From: Paraescarpia echinospica
Taxonomy: Eukaryota > Annelida > Polychaeta > Sabellida > Siboglinidae
Length of the DNA: 64,000 bases
Direction: 5' to 3'
Assembly: GCA_020002185.1 (NCBI GenBank)
Contig: CM034532.1
Coordinates: 46,333,506-46,397,505, forward strand
Position numbers and translations under genes: made by a program
The notes under the pieces: generated by a model
The model's database searches: none
The model's input: only the letters and a program-made list of their open reading frames with translations
What the model was told of the DNA's origin: nothing
In this document: positions 63,447-64,000 of the stretch, one piece after another
Numbering within the stretch: position 1 is the stretch's first letter
Layout: the number at the start of each line of letters is the position of its first letter

Positions 63447-64000
63447 TACTGCATCTATGAGCCACCTCCCTGGCACACTCACTGCATCTACGAGCCACCT
63501 CCCTGGCACGCTCACTGCATCTATGAGCCACCTCCCTGGCACACTCACTGCATCTACGAGCCATCTCCCTGGCACACTCACTGCATCTATGAGCCACCTC
63601 CCTGGCACACTCACTGCATCTACGAGCCACCTTCCTGGCACACTCACTGCATTTATGAGCCACCTCCCTGGCACACTACTGCATCTATGAGCCACCTCCC
63701 TGGCACACTACTGCATCTATGAGCCACCTCCCTGGCACACTACTGCATCTATGAGCCACCTCCCTGGTACACTACTGCATCTATGAGACACCTCCCTGGT
63801 ACACTCACTGCATCTACGAGCCACCTCCCTGGAACACTACTGCATCTATGAGCCATCTCCCTGGCACACTCACTGCATCTACGAGCCACCTCCCTGGCAC
63901 ACTCACTGCATCTATGAGCCACCTCCCTGGCACACTACTGCATCTATGAGCCACCTCCCTGGCACACTCACTGCATCTATGAGCCACCTCCCTGGCACAC
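63447..64000 (+). repeat. Minisatellite, 31/33-bp units, at least 17 copies, running off the window
   Basis: Unit gcatctatgagccacctccc plus tggcacact, with or without an extra cact. The 33-bp units dominate at the left (63,470-63,665) and 31-bp units at 63,665-63,780. Open frames on both strands here are repeat by-products. Confidence 0.9.

Noticed and set aside
63418..63695. Open frames on both strands (RCSECAREVAH repeats and others)
   Set aside because: By-products of a 33-bp minisatellite, open in several frames on both strands.

Overview
This is nuclear DNA of an animal, most likely a mollusc. It is AT-rich, its genes are broken into many short exons with GT-AG introns, and it is full of dispersed non-autonomous transposons and minisatellites. 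The dispersed repeat around 22.7-23.2 kb, which ends in a gene-poor tail about a 'tracked ... ccttcggccaaaggac' hairpin, resembles repeats I associate with mollusc genomes; that lineage call is an inference. I see no bacterial or viral gene, no CRISPR array and no operon.

Three protein-coding genes can be read. (1) An ARFGEF1/2 (BIG1/BIG2, Sec7-family Arf GEF) orthologue occupies 1-43,801 on the minus strand. I could chain 32 coding exons with consistent splice phases (4,375 nt, about 1,458 codons). They cover the DCB, HUS, Sec7 and most of the HDS domains, and the C-terminal part lies beyond base 1. (2) COPS5 (CSN5/JAB1), the catalytic subunit of the COP9 signalosome, is complete on the plus strand at 44,480-53,802 (8 exons, 331 codons plus stop). 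(3) An unrecognised gene lies on the minus strand at 56,791-63,221, tail to tail with COPS5. Its 7 proposed exons are phase-consistent and include a 19-nt microexon and an RFxV-type motif near the C-terminus.

ARFGEF and COPS5 start 678 bases apart, head to head, so they probably share a bidirectional promoter. The vertebrate orthologues ARFGEF1 and COPS5 are also close neighbours (human 8q13, with CSPP1), so this looks like old microsynteny.

Layout: 1-43.8 kb ARFGEF exons and large introns; 43.8-44.5 kb divergent promoter; 44.5-53.8 kb COPS5; 53.8-56.8 kb intergenic (SINE plus LINE debris); 56.8-63.2 kb third gene; 63.4-64.0 kb start of a minisatellite that runs off the window. The introns carry at least nine minisatellite arrays (units 26-45 bp, up to 2.8 kb long), two tRNA-derived SINE families, several TTAA-flanked and other TIR/foldback elements, and decayed non-LTR retrotransposon pieces. 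The most unusual pattern is that arrays in ARFGEF introns 3 and 4 are built from the 3' splice site itself, so the real acceptors of exons 4 and 5 sit at the end of a ladder of near-copies.
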